Below are positions 45,401 to 53,591 of a DNA stretch of 64,000 nucleotides, piece after piece. Under the pieces are notes generated by a model. It made no database searches. It was given only the letters and a program-made list of their open reading frames with translations, and was not told where the DNA came from. Positions within the stretch are counted from its first letter, which is position 1, and every line of letters starts with the position of its first letter. The stretch is from contig NC_011060.1 in NCBI RefSeq assembly GCF_000020645.1, forward strand, positions 2,954,239 through 3,018,238, read 5' to 3'. This stretch comes from Pelodictyon phaeoclathratiforme BU-1 (GTDB lineage: Bacteria; Bacteroidota; Chlorobiia; Chlorobiales; Chlorobiaceae). The position numbers were made by a program, and so were the translations under genes.

Positions 45401-45824
45401 TGAGCAGGATATCATCAAACCCGGTACCATTTTTTGTCTTCGCCAAAAAGGAGAGAGTGATGGTAACGAGCAGGTCAACCCCCTGAACCCCTACTTTCTA
45501 ATTTACATTCGCACAGACGGAACAGTGCGCTATAATTATGTCAATGCCAAGCAGATACTTGAGGTTTTAAGGATACTTTGTCAGGGAAACGCCATGCCTT
45601 ACGAAGAACTTTGCGGATTATTCAATACCGAGACCGACAATGGCCAACACATGGAGCAACACACCCTGCTTCTAACAAAGGCAGTCGAAGAGATTATCCG
45701 TGTCTTTAAAAAACGCACAGCACAAAAACTGACCACCGACCGTGGAGCCATAATACAGCCCCGGAAAAAACAAATTGAACAACTCAGCCACTTTGAACTC
45801 ATTACCTGGCTTATCATAAAGTAA
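42486..45824 (+). CDS. PLD-nuclease/SNF2-helicase fusion of a defence operon
   Basis: The protein has 1112 residues. The N-terminal domain has a phospholipase D-type motif: HGKMYHI (His125, Lys127), AGSSNFTVNG (Ser144, Asn146) and Glu161, usually a nuclease. Then comes a SNF2-type helicase: ADSVGLGKTYEAL (Walker A, about 280), VIDESHNFRG (DEAH-like box), MLSATPVNNSLRDL (motif III), and a second lobe with ATDCISEGQNLQDCDYLIN and IIQRFGRIDRLGS (motifs V and VI, near 800-840). The C-terminal ~270 residues are acidic and not recognised. It lies 4 bases ahead of the methyltransferase gene. It could translocate on and cut unmodified DNA; this role is inferred from domains and neighbours. The ATG at 42498 is an alternative start. 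Confidence 0.87.
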   Translation: MQKFMSYSSIRDNHSHGTVGDFLKKNITDASSLSIVSAYFTIYAFHHLKDELTSIENLRFLFGEPTFLKSLDPNKVNTRDFKIEDDQLVIPTESRLTQKNVARECAEWLSRKAEIRSMVKPNFLHGKMYHILQPNGVEKAIAGSSNFTVNGLGLGGNRNIELNMIIDSDRDRTELKEWFDNLWNDQSGIVENVKEQVLSYLEQLYVENSPEFIYYKTLFHLFENYLDEQKQGGLLNERTGFFDSEIWSELYEFQKDGVKGAINKILKHNGCIIADSVGLGKTYEALAVVKYFELLNAKVLVLCPKKLSGNWSIYQASQNNALNPFAKDRFSYTVLFHTDLTRVSGRSDANGIDLGNFNWGAYDLIVIDESHNFRGNPLEKTREDGSTQMNRAQWLMEKIIRSGVKTKVLMLSATPVNNSLRDLRNQIAFITEGKPDALFECCKIKDIPFTLKNAQTHFTNWADTKKNPNRNMKQLLERLDSGFFKLLDELTIARSRKHIKTFYKIEAIGKFPERQKPQSVYPDIDLKNRFPSYDRLNRLILDYKLSIFNPSAYVNPEQQQKYEAMAGTQVLNFSQASRESFLIGMMKVNFLKRLESSIKSFEISMDRTIQKIELLEQKIQNFIALPNVSQEENLLTYEPGDDELEENGDEQEQWQVGKKLRFDLADLRLNDWLADLQKDKEALVDLYNNAKSVTPDRDAKLHEIKKLIAAKSIKSNKKVLVFTAFADTAQYLYENINTWYRQEFNLHCALVCGSTTKTSYGKNDYSAILLNFSPIAKNRSKFVDYSQEREIDLLIATDCISEGQNLQDCDYLINYDIHWNPVRIIQRFGRIDRLGSKNETIQLVNFWPTRDLDNYINLRERVEARMALVDVTATGEDNILNTEQIEELITDDLKYRNQQLKKLQNEVLDLEEMDESVSLTDFTLDDFRIELLNYLENNRTKLMQAPLGLYAVVPAPAGEHAEASAKKQFSQSEQDIIKPGTIFCLRQKGESDGNEQVNPLNPYFLIYIRTDGTVRYNYVNAKQILEVLRILCQGNAMPYEELCGLFNTETDNGQHMEQHTLLLTKAVEEIIRVFKKRTAQKLTTDRGAIIQPRKKQIEQLSHFELITWLIIK

Positions 45825-45828
45825 CCTC

Positions 45829-48800
45829 ATGGCAAAGACCGACACCGAAATCAAATTCAGCATTGAACATGCAATCAAGGCATTCAGTTGCGGAAATTTG
45901 ACTGATAATTCGCTCAAACTCTTTCAGGCACTTGGCTACAACACCGACCGCCAGCAACCACTACCCGACAAAACCTTTGCCTGCTTTAAAGAGTACTACA
46001 TCGACTCCGATAGTCGTTTCAACTCAGAGAAGGCCCTTGCAAAAGAGTGGCAGCAGATTGACTTGCTCTTTCAGTTGACCAAAGAAGAAGTGACCGGCCA
46101 GAACTCTCTTTTCGATACAATCCAGGTTGACCGTACCATAATAGAGGCCTACCTCTTTTTCTGCATTGAACTCAACGACAGGGAATACACCAGAACCGCA
46201 CTCAGCCAGATCACCAGAGAAATCAACAAGGTATTTAAAATGCCGGTCATGGTGCTCTTCAAGCTCGGCGACAAGCTCTCTCTTGCGATCATCAACCGGC
46301 GGCTACACAAAAAAGATGCAGAAAAAGATGTACTCGAAAAAGTTACCCTGATCAAGGATATCAACATCCAGCAACCTCACCGGGCCCATATTGAAATTCT
46401 CTTCGACCTCACCATTGAAGAGCTTCGGCGAGTACACAAGTTTACCAACTTCGTAGAACTGCATGAAGCATGGTCAGAAACACTTGATACAAAAGAGCTG
46501 AACAATCGCTTTTACAAGGATCTTTCAAACTGGTACTTCTGGGTGAGGGATTCAGAAGATGTCGTATTTCCGAAGGATGTCAAGAGCACGGAGGACAGGG
46601 CACTGTTTCTTATCCGCTTTCTCACGCGCTTTATTTTTTGCTGGTTCCTGCGCAAAAAGCGGAATCCCGGAACCGGGCAAAGCCTGTTGCCACAAGAACT
46701 TTTCAAAAGGGAGGGGATTGGGAACTTGCTCCTGGACGCTTCACCTGGAGCGTATACCTATTATCCTGCCATTCTTCAGAACCTCTTTTTTGCCACTCTC
46801 AATACAGAGATGGATAAGCAAGGATTTCCGCATAATCGTCGGTTTATCGACGAGGGGGATGGGCGGAGCAGTGACGATCACATGATTCATTCGGTGTGGC
46901 GGAACGCCCATATGCTGCAAGACCCGGAGGGATTCGCGAGACTCTTGCGCCAGGTTCCATTTCTTAATGGAGGTCTTTTCGAATGTCTGGATGATCGCGT
47001 GACGAAGGGCAAGTCGAATTTCACCGAAGAAATCCGAATCGACGGATTCTCGAACATACCTAAAAAGCATCCAAAGCTTCCCAACTATATTTTTTTTGGA
47101 GACGACCAACGCATTGATCTCTCTGATGCATATGGAGATACAAATCGTCGGAGAGAGACCGTGCGACCACTCCTTACTATCCTGTCCAGCTATAATTTTA
47201 CACTCACAGAAAACACCCCTCTGGAACAGGAGATAGCCCTCGACCCGGAGCTTCTTGGCCATGTTTTCGAAAACCTTCTGGCTGCCTACAACCCCGAAAC
47301 GGGCACTGTGGCTCGCAAATCCACAGGTTCTTTTTACACTCCGCGCGTTGTCGTGGACTGGATGGCAGACCAAGCGCTTGCCATTCATCTAAACAAGGTA
47401 CTCTCACGTTTGACTGGTGTAGAGTCCGAACGAACTGATCCGCGTCTCAAGGTTCTCCTTTCATGGGAAGAAGCGGGCCTCGAATTCAACGATGAAGAAA
47501 AAGAAGCGCTCATCGACGCTATCGACAGCCTTAAAGTTCTTGATCCAGCCTGCGGCTCGGGTGCTTTTCCCATGGGGGTACTACAAAAACTCGTGCACGT
47601 GCTTCGCAAGCTCGATCCTGAAAACCGTGGATGGCGCCGGAGGCAGGAAGCTGCGCTCGAACGTATCGAAAGTCCCACGGCCCGAGAAGAAGCCTGTCTG
47701 GCTATAAAACGGGCCTTTGCACATGATAACGACGATTATGGCCGCAAGCTTTACTTGATCGAGAACTGTCTCTATGGCGTGGACATCCAGCCTATTGCCT
47801 GCCAGCTCGCCAAGTTGCGTTTTTTTATTGCGCTTATCGTCGACCAAGAGATCGACGATGCATATCCTAATTACGGCATTCTGCCGCTTCCCAACCTGGA
47901 GACCAAAATAGTTGCGGCTAACACTCTACTTGGCCTACAACGTCGTCTACTGCTGCTTGCCAACGAAAGCATACTTGACTTGGAAACTGAATTGCAGCAA
48001 GTGCGTCACAACTATTTCACCGCGCGCCGCTACAAAGATAAGAAGGCGTTACGGGCCCGCGACAAGGAACTTTGCGACGCATTAGCGGAACAATTGGCAG
48101 AAGCCGGGGGGTTAACGCCCTACGATACTCAACGCATTGCTAGCTGGAATCCTTACAAAACGAATGTGGCAGCAGCTTTCTTTGATCCTGCTTGGATGTT
48201 CGGCCTCGTTAGGGAAGGCGGATCTTTCGATATAGTTATTGGCAATCCTCCATATGTCCGGCAGGAACAACTCCGTAACATGTCTGTCACAGGAAGCGGC
48301 GGCCAGTTTCACTCACTCAAGGAGGTCTTGAAAGAGCAATATGAGTGCTACACTGGTACCGCTGACCTCTACGTCTATTTTTTTGAGCGCGCACTTCAGC
48401 TTCTGCGGATTGGTGGGACACTGGCTTACATAACAAGTAACAAATACATGCGTGCAGCTTACGGTGAAAAATTGCGCACCTATCTTGCCTGTTCGACTCG
48501 ACCACATGCCATCCTAGATTTCGGTGACGCACCAGTTTTCACCGCCATCGCCTACCCCTGTATTATGATCACAGAGAAGACCTTGCATGTTGAAAAAGGC
48601 CAGCTTCCTTCCGCGAGTGGGCTTGGGCGTATGCTGTCCGGTGTTGATAGCACCTTGCCCGTGTTCACTTGGAAACCCTGTGACGATGTGACCGGTTTTC
48701 CGGAGATTTTCGAAAGCCATTCCCATTCCCTTGCTCAGCGCGACCTCAAATCCGATGGTTGGCGACTGGAAAGTCCCGTACGCTTGCGCTTGCTCGAAAG

Positions 48801-49845
48801 GCTACGCCTAGCTGGAACGCCGCTGGACAAATCCGTGCAAGGGCGGTTTTATCGAGGCATTCTCACAGGCCTTAACGAAGCCTTTGTAGTTGATCGTGAC
48901 ACGTACGACCGTCTTATCGCCGCGCACCCTTCATCGGCGGAGGTGCTAAAACCGTTTTTGCGCGGGCGAGATGTGAAAAAGTGGAGGTGTGAGTTCCAAG
49001 ACCGATGGCTCATTAAAATTGGATCTTCCGAGAATGAACGGCATCTTTGGTCAGGCGAATCGGAAAGGGAGGCCGAGCGTAAGTTCGCGAATATCTACCC
49101 GGCCATTCACGGCTGGTTCGAGCCGTTGCGAGATCGGCTCATACAGCGCTATGACAAAGGCAGATACTTCTGGGAACTCCGCTCATGTGACTACTGGCGC
49201 GAGTTCGAGCAACCGAAGATCATTGTCCCAGCGATCGAAGACGATGTGAACTATGCTCCTGATGCAGGAAGTTTCTATGGTAATGATAAGACGAGCATCC
49301 TGATTCCGTCTTCTGTTCCATTTACAATCGCAATCTTGAACTCGACGATTTCGTGGTGGATTACGCGCCAAGAGTTTGCATCCCGTCAAGGCGGTTATTA
49401 CGAGTTCAAACCAATGTATGTCTCGCGTATACCTATTCCTAATGCCACGCCCAACCAACAGCATTATTGTGAGCTGCTGGCGGATGCGTTAATCTGGCTA
49501 TATAGTCCAAATACGGTGAGCAAGAAAGATGACATGCCGCTTTCCTTGATGAAAGCCTACTTCGAGCAGTGGTTGAATGGGCTTGTCTATGAGCTTTTCT
49601 TCCCTGATGAACTTCATTCCCGCAAGATCAAGCTATTTGCAGAGACCGTGCGCTTTGTACCTCCGGATTTTTCCACGCTTTCGGAAGAACAGAGGATCAA
49701 ACGTTTAAGCGATTCATTTGAAAAAGCATATGACAGCAACGCGACAATTAGATCTATGCTCTTTGACCTTCGTTCGTTGGAAGTCGTTCGCATCATCGAA
49801 GAACCGACAGAGCGCAACGCAATGACACCTCTAGCTGACCTATGA
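45829..49845 (+). CDS. Eco57I-type adenine-N6 DNA methyltransferase with TaqI-like specificity domain
   Basis: The protein has 1338 residues. The N-terminal ~330 residues are of unknown fold. After STGSFYTPRVVVDWM comes AdoMet motif I (VLDPACGSGAFPMGVLQ, about 570) and catalytic motif IV (IVIGNPPYVRQEQ, about 804; NPPY marks N6-adenine methylation). A TaqI-C-like target recognition region follows (LKPFLRGRDVKKW, QPKIIVPAIEDD, ASRQGGYYEFKPMYVSRIPIPN). Size and order resemble BREX PglX and type IIG enzymes, but no nuclease motif is seen in this chain. It probably marks host DNA, with the neighbouring PLD-helicase as the attacking part. From about 46.56 kb onward codon choice looks different from the first 240 codons, suggesting a mosaic gene. 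It overlaps the ATPase gene by ATGA. Confidence 0.9.
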   Translation: MAKTDTEIKFSIEHAIKAFSCGNLTDNSLKLFQALGYNTDRQQPLPDKTFACFKEYYIDSDSRFNSEKALAKEWQQIDLLFQLTKEEVTGQNSLFDTIQVDRTIIEAYLFFCIELNDREYTRTALSQITREINKVFKMPVMVLFKLGDKLSLAIINRRLHKKDAEKDVLEKVTLIKDINIQQPHRAHIEILFDLTIEELRRVHKFTNFVELHEAWSETLDTKELNNRFYKDLSNWYFWVRDSEDVVFPKDVKSTEDRALFLIRFLTRFIFCWFLRKKRNPGTGQSLLPQELFKREGIGNLLLDASPGAYTYYPAILQNLFFATLNTEMDKQGFPHNRRFIDEGDGRSSDDHMIHSVWRNAHMLQDPEGFARLLRQVPFLNGGLFECLDDRVTKGKSNFTEEIRIDGFSNIPKKHPKLPNYIFFGDDQRIDLSDAYGDTNRRRETVRPLLTILSSYNFTLTENTPLEQEIALDPELLGHVFENLLAAYNPETGTVARKSTGSFYTPRVVVDWMADQALAIHLNKVLSRLTGVESERTDPRLKVLLSWEEAGLEFNDEEKEALIDAIDSLKVLDPACGSGAFPMGVLQKLVHVLRKLDPENRGWRRRQEAALERIESPTAREEACLAIKRAFAHDNDDYGRKLYLIENCLYGVDIQPIACQLAKLRFFIALIVDQEIDDAYPNYGILPLPNLETKIVAANTLLGLQRRLLLLANESILDLETELQQVRHNYFTARRYKDKKALRARDKELCDALAEQLAEAGGLTPYDTQRIASWNPYKTNVAAAFFDPAWMFGLVREGGSFDIVIGNPPYVRQEQLRNMSVTGSGGQFHSLKEVLKEQYECYTGTADLYVYFFERALQLLRIGGTLAYITSNKYMRAAYGEKLRTYLACSTRPHAILDFGDAPVFTAIAYPCIMITEKTLHVEKGQLPSASGLGRMLSGVDSTLPVFTWKPCDDVTGFPEIFESHSHSLAQRDLKSDGWRLESPVRLRLLERLRLAGTPLDKSVQGRFYRGILTGLNEAFVVDRDTYDRLIAAHPSSAEVLKPFLRGRDVKKWRCEFQDRWLIKIGSSENERHLWSGESEREAERKFANIYPAIHGWFEPLRDRLIQRYDKGRYFWELRSCDYWREFEQPKIIVPAIEDDVNYAPDAGSFYGNDKTSILIPSSVPFTIAILNSTISWWITRQEFASRQGGYYEFKPMYVSRIPIPNATPNQQHYCELLADALIWLYSPNTVSKKDDMPLSLMKAYFEQWLNGLVYELFFPDELHSRKIKLFAETVRFVPPDFSTLSEEQRIKRLSDSFEKAYDSNATIRSMLFDLRSLEVVRIIEEPTERNAMTPLADL

Positions 49846-51395
49846 ATATGACAGTGCCACGCATCGGTAAGATCGTTATCCGCGACTTCCGCTTTTTCCC
49901 CGGCAACGAAAACTATACCTTTGAGTTGGGCGATGAGGGGAAGAACTTGCTACTGTTCGGCGAGAACGGTTCGGGCAAATCCTCATTCTTCCAAGGCCTG
50001 CGCGTACTCTTGAGCGAATCGCCTCCACCCAGGCCCTTCGATGCTTATCGAAACCTCTTTTATCCGGGTGAGGAGGGGACGATTGCCATTGAGCTTACCT
50101 CAGGCATGCCCCAAGACGTGACTTGGGCATATGGTGAGCCGCATCCTGCTGAAATCGGTGAATCAGCTTTTTTCGACCTGGCGAGGCGAGCTACCTTTCT
50201 CGACTACAAAGCACTGCTCCGCACGAATGTGTTTCATGAGGATGCTGAGTGCGTCAATCTCTTTCCTCTCCTGGTAGAGACGTTGCTGCGTGATGCGGAA
50301 TTACCGGACGGACGAACAGTTCATCAGCATTGGAATGCATTGCGCACATTCTTACCAAAGGATGCAACACTTTTTGACGACGCCGATGAGCATGACGCGT
50401 GGCCAACCCCTGAAGAGCAAGTCAACGAGTCTGCGAAGCAGTTTCGTGATCAGCTCGACGATTTTCTGAACAAGAGCGCTGGCGGTGACAAGAGTATCGT
50501 TGAGCGAGCGAATGCGCTGCTTTCCAGGTTTACAATCGGTCTGGAGATCAAAACGGTGGTGGGAGACCTGAAAGTCAGCGATGCATCTTCGAATCCTTTA
50601 GTAAAACAGCACTCTTTTAACGGAGCTGAGGTACGCCTGATCGCCACCTATGCAGGAAAGGCAATCGAGCATCCTGCCCTGTTTTTGAATGAGGCGCGTC
50701 TTACCGCCGTTGCCCTAGCTCTTTACTTGGCAGCTGTTCAGGCGACTACTCCCAGAGACGATGCAACTAACATTCCGCGTCTTTTGGTTCTAGACGATGT
50801 GCTGATTGGACTCGATTTATCTAACCGTCTTCCCATACTAAAGATCCTTGAACAGGAGTTTTCTGATTGGCAGGTGTTCTTGATGACATTTGACCGAGTC
50901 TGGTATGATTTAGCAAAAGAGTACACCGAACATACTAAACAGTGGAGCTATTTAACATTGCGCGTATTGCCAAGTACGCCAGACAAACCAGGTAGTCCAA
51001 TCATTGAGCCATGGACTGACATGCTTAAAAAGGCTGATGTGCACTTACAAAATGGCGATCTTATGGCAGCCGCTGTATACATCCGCGCTGCTTTTGAAAC
51101 CCGGATCAAGAACGTTTGTAGGGATAACGGAGTCAAAGTTGCTTACAAACCCGATCCGAAAGACGTCAAGTCGGATCAACTTTGGAATGAAATTTGCGAT
51201 CGCCAGAAGTTAAGGAAGGAAAACGGACAGCATGATTTTCTTGATCCGAATCTCATGCAAGACGTTGAAAAAGTACGCTCGACTGTGCTTAATCGTCTAA
51301 GCCACAGTGGGCCAATGGGCTTAACCACTACCGAGGTGAAGGATGCATTGGATATCATCCGCAAATTGCAGATCCACGAATTCAAGAAAGCTTAA
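49842..51395 (+). CDS. RecF/SMC-like ATPase of the helicase-methyltransferase operon
   Basis: The protein has 517 residues. IVIRDFRFFPGNENYTFEL leads to Walker A LLLFGENGSGKSSFFQGL (about residues 36-53), and PRLLVLDDVLIGLDLSNRLPI (about 311-331) is Walker B with a D-loop. No long coiled coil separates them, so it is a short RecF/OLD-like ABC ATPase. The C-terminal ~120 residues (MAAAVYIRAAFETRIKNVC and onward) form a helical domain of unknown role. Translational coupling to the methyltransferase (ATGA) implies one complex or pathway. It may act as a DNA-end or infection sensor; that is inference. Confidence 0.85.
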   Translation: MNMTVPRIGKIVIRDFRFFPGNENYTFELGDEGKNLLLFGENGSGKSSFFQGLRVLLSESPPPRPFDAYRNLFYPGEEGTIAIELTSGMPQDVTWAYGEPHPAEIGESAFFDLARRATFLDYKALLRTNVFHEDAECVNLFPLLVETLLRDAELPDGRTVHQHWNALRTFLPKDATLFDDADEHDAWPTPEEQVNESAKQFRDQLDDFLNKSAGGDKSIVERANALLSRFTIGLEIKTVVGDLKVSDASSNPLVKQHSFNGAEVRLIATYAGKAIEHPALFLNEARLTAVALALYLAAVQATTPRDDATNIPRLLVLDDVLIGLDLSNRLPILKILEQEFSDWQVFLMTFDRVWYDLAKEYTEHTKQWSYLTLRVLPSTPDKPGSPIIEPWTDMLKKADVHLQNGDLMAAAVYIRAAFETRIKNVCRDNGVKVAYKPDPKDVKSDQLWNEICDRQKLRKENGQHDFLDPNLMQDVEKVRSTVLNRLSHSGPMGLTTTEVKDALDIIRKLQIHEFKKA

Positions 51396-51720
51396 ATAAC
51401 AAGCTTTTTGTGAGCATTGTTCCGTTATCATCGGCAACCTGGGTGGGGGGGGAGTGCAAAAGTAATATATGAACATCCGTGGTGAAGAGAAGTAAGGATA
51501 TGATTCTACTAAATTCCCACCCCACTTCTATAAATGTGAAAAGGCGCAGAAACTTTTTTGATGAATACCTATCCGGTGAACAACGCCAGACTTGTTTTGC
51601 CTCAGCTGGCAATTAGTAACAGGTAATTATAAGGTTATCTTATTGAAAAAAAGATAATTAGTCATGTAATATCTGTTCAATACTTGCAGAGAATTGAAAA
51701 ACCGACATAAAGGAGAGGCC
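51396..51720. other. Intergenic region with promoter for the next gene pair
   Basis: No gene is seen. There is a G-run at about 51445-51452. A good promoter-like sequence is listed separately at 51643-51672. No clear rightward terminator follows the ATPase gene. Confidence 0.4.
51643..51672 (+). promoter_or_regulatory. Candidate sigma70-type promoter of the gene pair at 51.7-52.9 kb
   Basis: TTGAAA (51643-51648) and TAATAT (51667-51672) are separated by 18 bases. The first gene starts 49 bases after the -10 box and has a strong AAAGGAGAGG ribosome-binding site. This suggests that the pair forms its own transcription unit. Confidence 0.5.
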
Positions 51721-52437
51721 ATGACACAACAGGACAAAATCAAACAGATACTTGACTCGCTCAATAACCTTCAGGAGAACCTGCTCTCCCTGCCTGACGA
51801 CATGCTGCTCAGTATCGACCCGCGTGACAACGAATCACTGGCTCAGGGAACACAGTTCATCATGGCATATAACGATAACCTCAGTCAGTTTACCGGCAGC
51901 TCCGCCAAAATAGCGCAGATGATAAAGGCACATTTCGGCATAAATCCCGAAGAAGATGATGTGGTTAAAGAGTCCAGCAACCGCCAGCAACGAGAGCGCC
52001 TTATCGCTGAACTCGACAAAACAGAACCCCATTATCTTGGCGAAAACTTCACCTACAAACGCCCCTATGGCTTCATCCTCGGTGAAACCGCCTACAAAGG
52101 CCTGAAGACCTGGAAAACCCTCTACCTGCTTGTGCTGAATATGTTGCAGGCCACCGATCCAGCAAAGTTTGCCGCCCTCCCCGAAACCGAACGCTTCATC
52201 AGCAACCGGGGTAAACCCCTGTTGTCATCAAATGAACACGATCTTCGCCTCGGTGAAAAGCTCGACTCCGGCCTCTACGCCGAAATCAACCTCTCAGCCA
52301 ACGCTCTCCTCAAATACATAAAAGAGCTACTCGAACACTTCGGCCTCGACCCCCGAACCATGAAAATCTATCTCCGCGAAGACCGCGATGCCGATATAGT
52401 ATTTTCAGATCAAGCAAACTCAAATCAGCACAGATGA
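51721..52437 (+). CDS. Protein of unknown function, coupled to a PemK/MazF-like gene
   Basis: The start MTQQDKIKQILDS at 51721 is chosen because AAAGGAGAGG lies just upstream (the frame opens at 51694); the product has 238 residues. The N-terminal third is helical and polar. The rest contains NFTYKRPYGFILGETAYKG, KTWKTLYLLVLNML and KLDSGLYAEINLSANALLKY, a pattern I have seen as an unnamed domain in nuclease-associated proteins but cannot assign safely. It overlaps the PemK/MazF-like gene by ATGA, so it sits in the antitoxin position, though it is far larger than usual antitoxins. Confidence 0.6.
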   Translation: MTQQDKIKQILDSLNNLQENLLSLPDDMLLSIDPRDNESLAQGTQFIMAYNDNLSQFTGSSAKIAQMIKAHFGINPEEDDVVKESSNRQQRERLIAELDKTEPHYLGENFTYKRPYGFILGETAYKGLKTWKTLYLLVLNMLQATDPAKFAALPETERFISNRGKPLLSSNEHDLRLGEKLDSGLYAEINLSANALLKYIKELLEHFGLDPRTMKIYLREDRDADIVFSDQANSNQHR

Positions 52438-52886
52438 GCCTTCCGTATCATCCAAAACAAGGCACCATTGTTATTTGTGATTTCAAAGGTTTTGTTTCTC
52501 CTGAAATGGTTAAGCGAAGACCGGCAGTGATCGTTTCTCCTCGGTTGCGTAAAAGAGAGGGCCTTTGTACCATTGTTCCTTTAAGTACTACGCCACCGAA
52601 GGTTATTGAGGCTTATCACTACAAGTTGTACATTGATCCGGTTCTTCCTGAGCCCTATAACGCTGAATTTCACTGGGTAAAAGCCGATATGGTCTATACC
52701 GTATCATTAGACAGACTTTTTCTGCCATTCGTCGGAAAAGATCAGGGTAAAAGGAGTTACGATATAAGAGTAATAAGCACAGATGAACTTGTTACTATCC
52801 AGCAATGTAATTTTGGCTGGATTATGAATAATCCCTTGACGATCACTCCACAAAAGAGGATATTGCAACCGTACCCGCTCTCCTGA
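52434..52886 (+). CDS. PemK/MazF-family toxin-like protein
   Basis: The protein has 150 residues. PKQGTIVICDFKGF and KRRPAVIVSPRLRKREGLCTIVPLSTTPP are the start of the PemK/MazF barrel, and HWVKADMVYTVSLDRLFLPF is the following typical segment. Such proteins are usually sequence-specific endoribonucleases. The length is somewhat above the classic 110-120 residues. It overlaps the upstream unknown gene by four bases and is followed by a terminator. A true toxin role is likely but unproven. Confidence 0.8.
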   Translation: MSLPYHPKQGTIVICDFKGFVSPEMVKRRPAVIVSPRLRKREGLCTIVPLSTTPPKVIEAYHYKLYIDPVLPEPYNAEFHWVKADMVYTVSLDRLFLPFVGKDQGKRSYDIRVISTDELVTIQQCNFGWIMNNPLTITPQKRILQPYPLS

Positions 52887-52961
52887 CTTGTCAGGATCGG
52901 GCTTAAGTCCACCTCGGTGGCCGCCATGCAAGAGAAAATCAATTTAGCATGGTGTCTTATT

Positions 52962-52994
52962 AAGGCCCATTATTCGTACTGGGCCTTTTTTTTG
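52962..52994 (+). terminator. Rho-independent terminator after the PemK/MazF-like gene
   Basis: AAGGCCCA (52962-52969) pairs with TGGGCCTT (52980-52987) around a ten-base loop and is followed by a T run. It ends the rightward transcript of the gene pair. Confidence 0.88.
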
Positions 52995-53121
52995 CCCTTA
53001 TCACCACGGAGCAATTAAAAAAGCCCATCATTGCACTGAGAAGGATACCCTTCAACGGCCAGAGGCCGACCTTCATGCAAAACAGGCTGATGATATTTCA
53101 AAGCAGAGAAGAGAGAGAAAA

Positions 53122-53151
53122 CAAAAAGGCCCCGGAAAAAGTCCAAAGCCC
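53122..53151 (-). terminator. Second leftward terminator-like hairpin
   Basis: On the minus strand GGCTTTGG (53150-53143) pairs with CCGGGGCC (53135-53128), with G-U pairs, and is followed by TTTTTGTTTTC. It faces the rightward terminator at 52962-52994 across a short gap. Confidence 0.6.
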
Positions 53152-53470
53152 CATTGTCGACCGGGAAAAGCCCAATCCTTTGACATATTTTACCTGAAAC
53201 GTACTGTTCTTGCAAATGATTTCTTTTCAAATTCAGGTACCAACACCCACCCTTCATGTAGCAAGACGCTTCGCTCCGTTTGCGCAGCCCGGACGGGCAC
53301 ACGGGCAAACTGTCGCTGGCCCGCACTGCCCTCATTCTTCGCAACACCCGACCCCAAAAGCACACAACAGTGCACTGCAAGCCTTCCTCCACCTTCGCGG
53401 GAAGAATTCGCTACGGCTCCGGAAGGTGCAGAGCGCTGCATCAATAATCCGGGAGTACCCTGACAAAAGC

Positions 53471-53495
53471 AAAGGCCCGACAGAATCGAGCCTTT
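53471..53495 (-). terminator. Leftward terminator-like hairpin after the TIR-CHAT gene
   Basis: On the minus strand AAAGGCTCGA (53495-53486) pairs with TCGGGCCTTT (53480-53471), ten pairs with one G-U, then GCTTTTGTC. It lies about 100 bases past the stop of the TIR-CHAT-STAND gene and is probably its terminator. Confidence 0.6.
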
Positions 53496-53591
53496 GAGTA
53501 ATATCGGCTTGCTGCTTAGCGCAAACCCCGGGGCAAAGCCCATATGAAACACCCAAGAATGTAGAAATTTTTTTTGTTTGTGTTAAAACAA

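Larger units (their letters stand above)
52887..53591. other. 705-base gene-free region with three terminators
   Basis: Besides the rightward terminator at 52962-52994, two leftward terminator-like hairpins lie at 53471-53495 and 53122-53151. The ~320 bases between them have open frames on both strands, but none resembles a known protein. The sequence is G+C-rich relative to the flanking A-rich intergenic DNA. It may be the remnant of a gene, a non-coding RNA, or a dispersed Chlorobiaceae repeat. Confidence 0.45.

Noticed and set aside
42486..51395. Naming the operon as DISARM or BREX
   Set aside because: Single domains are shared with those systems, but their other hallmark genes are not seen, so a definite name would go beyond the evidence.
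53190..53552. A 120-codon minus-strand frame in the gene-free interval
   Set aside because: No family likeness, no convincing start site, and overlapping frames on both strands are equally open; it is treated as non-coding or decayed.
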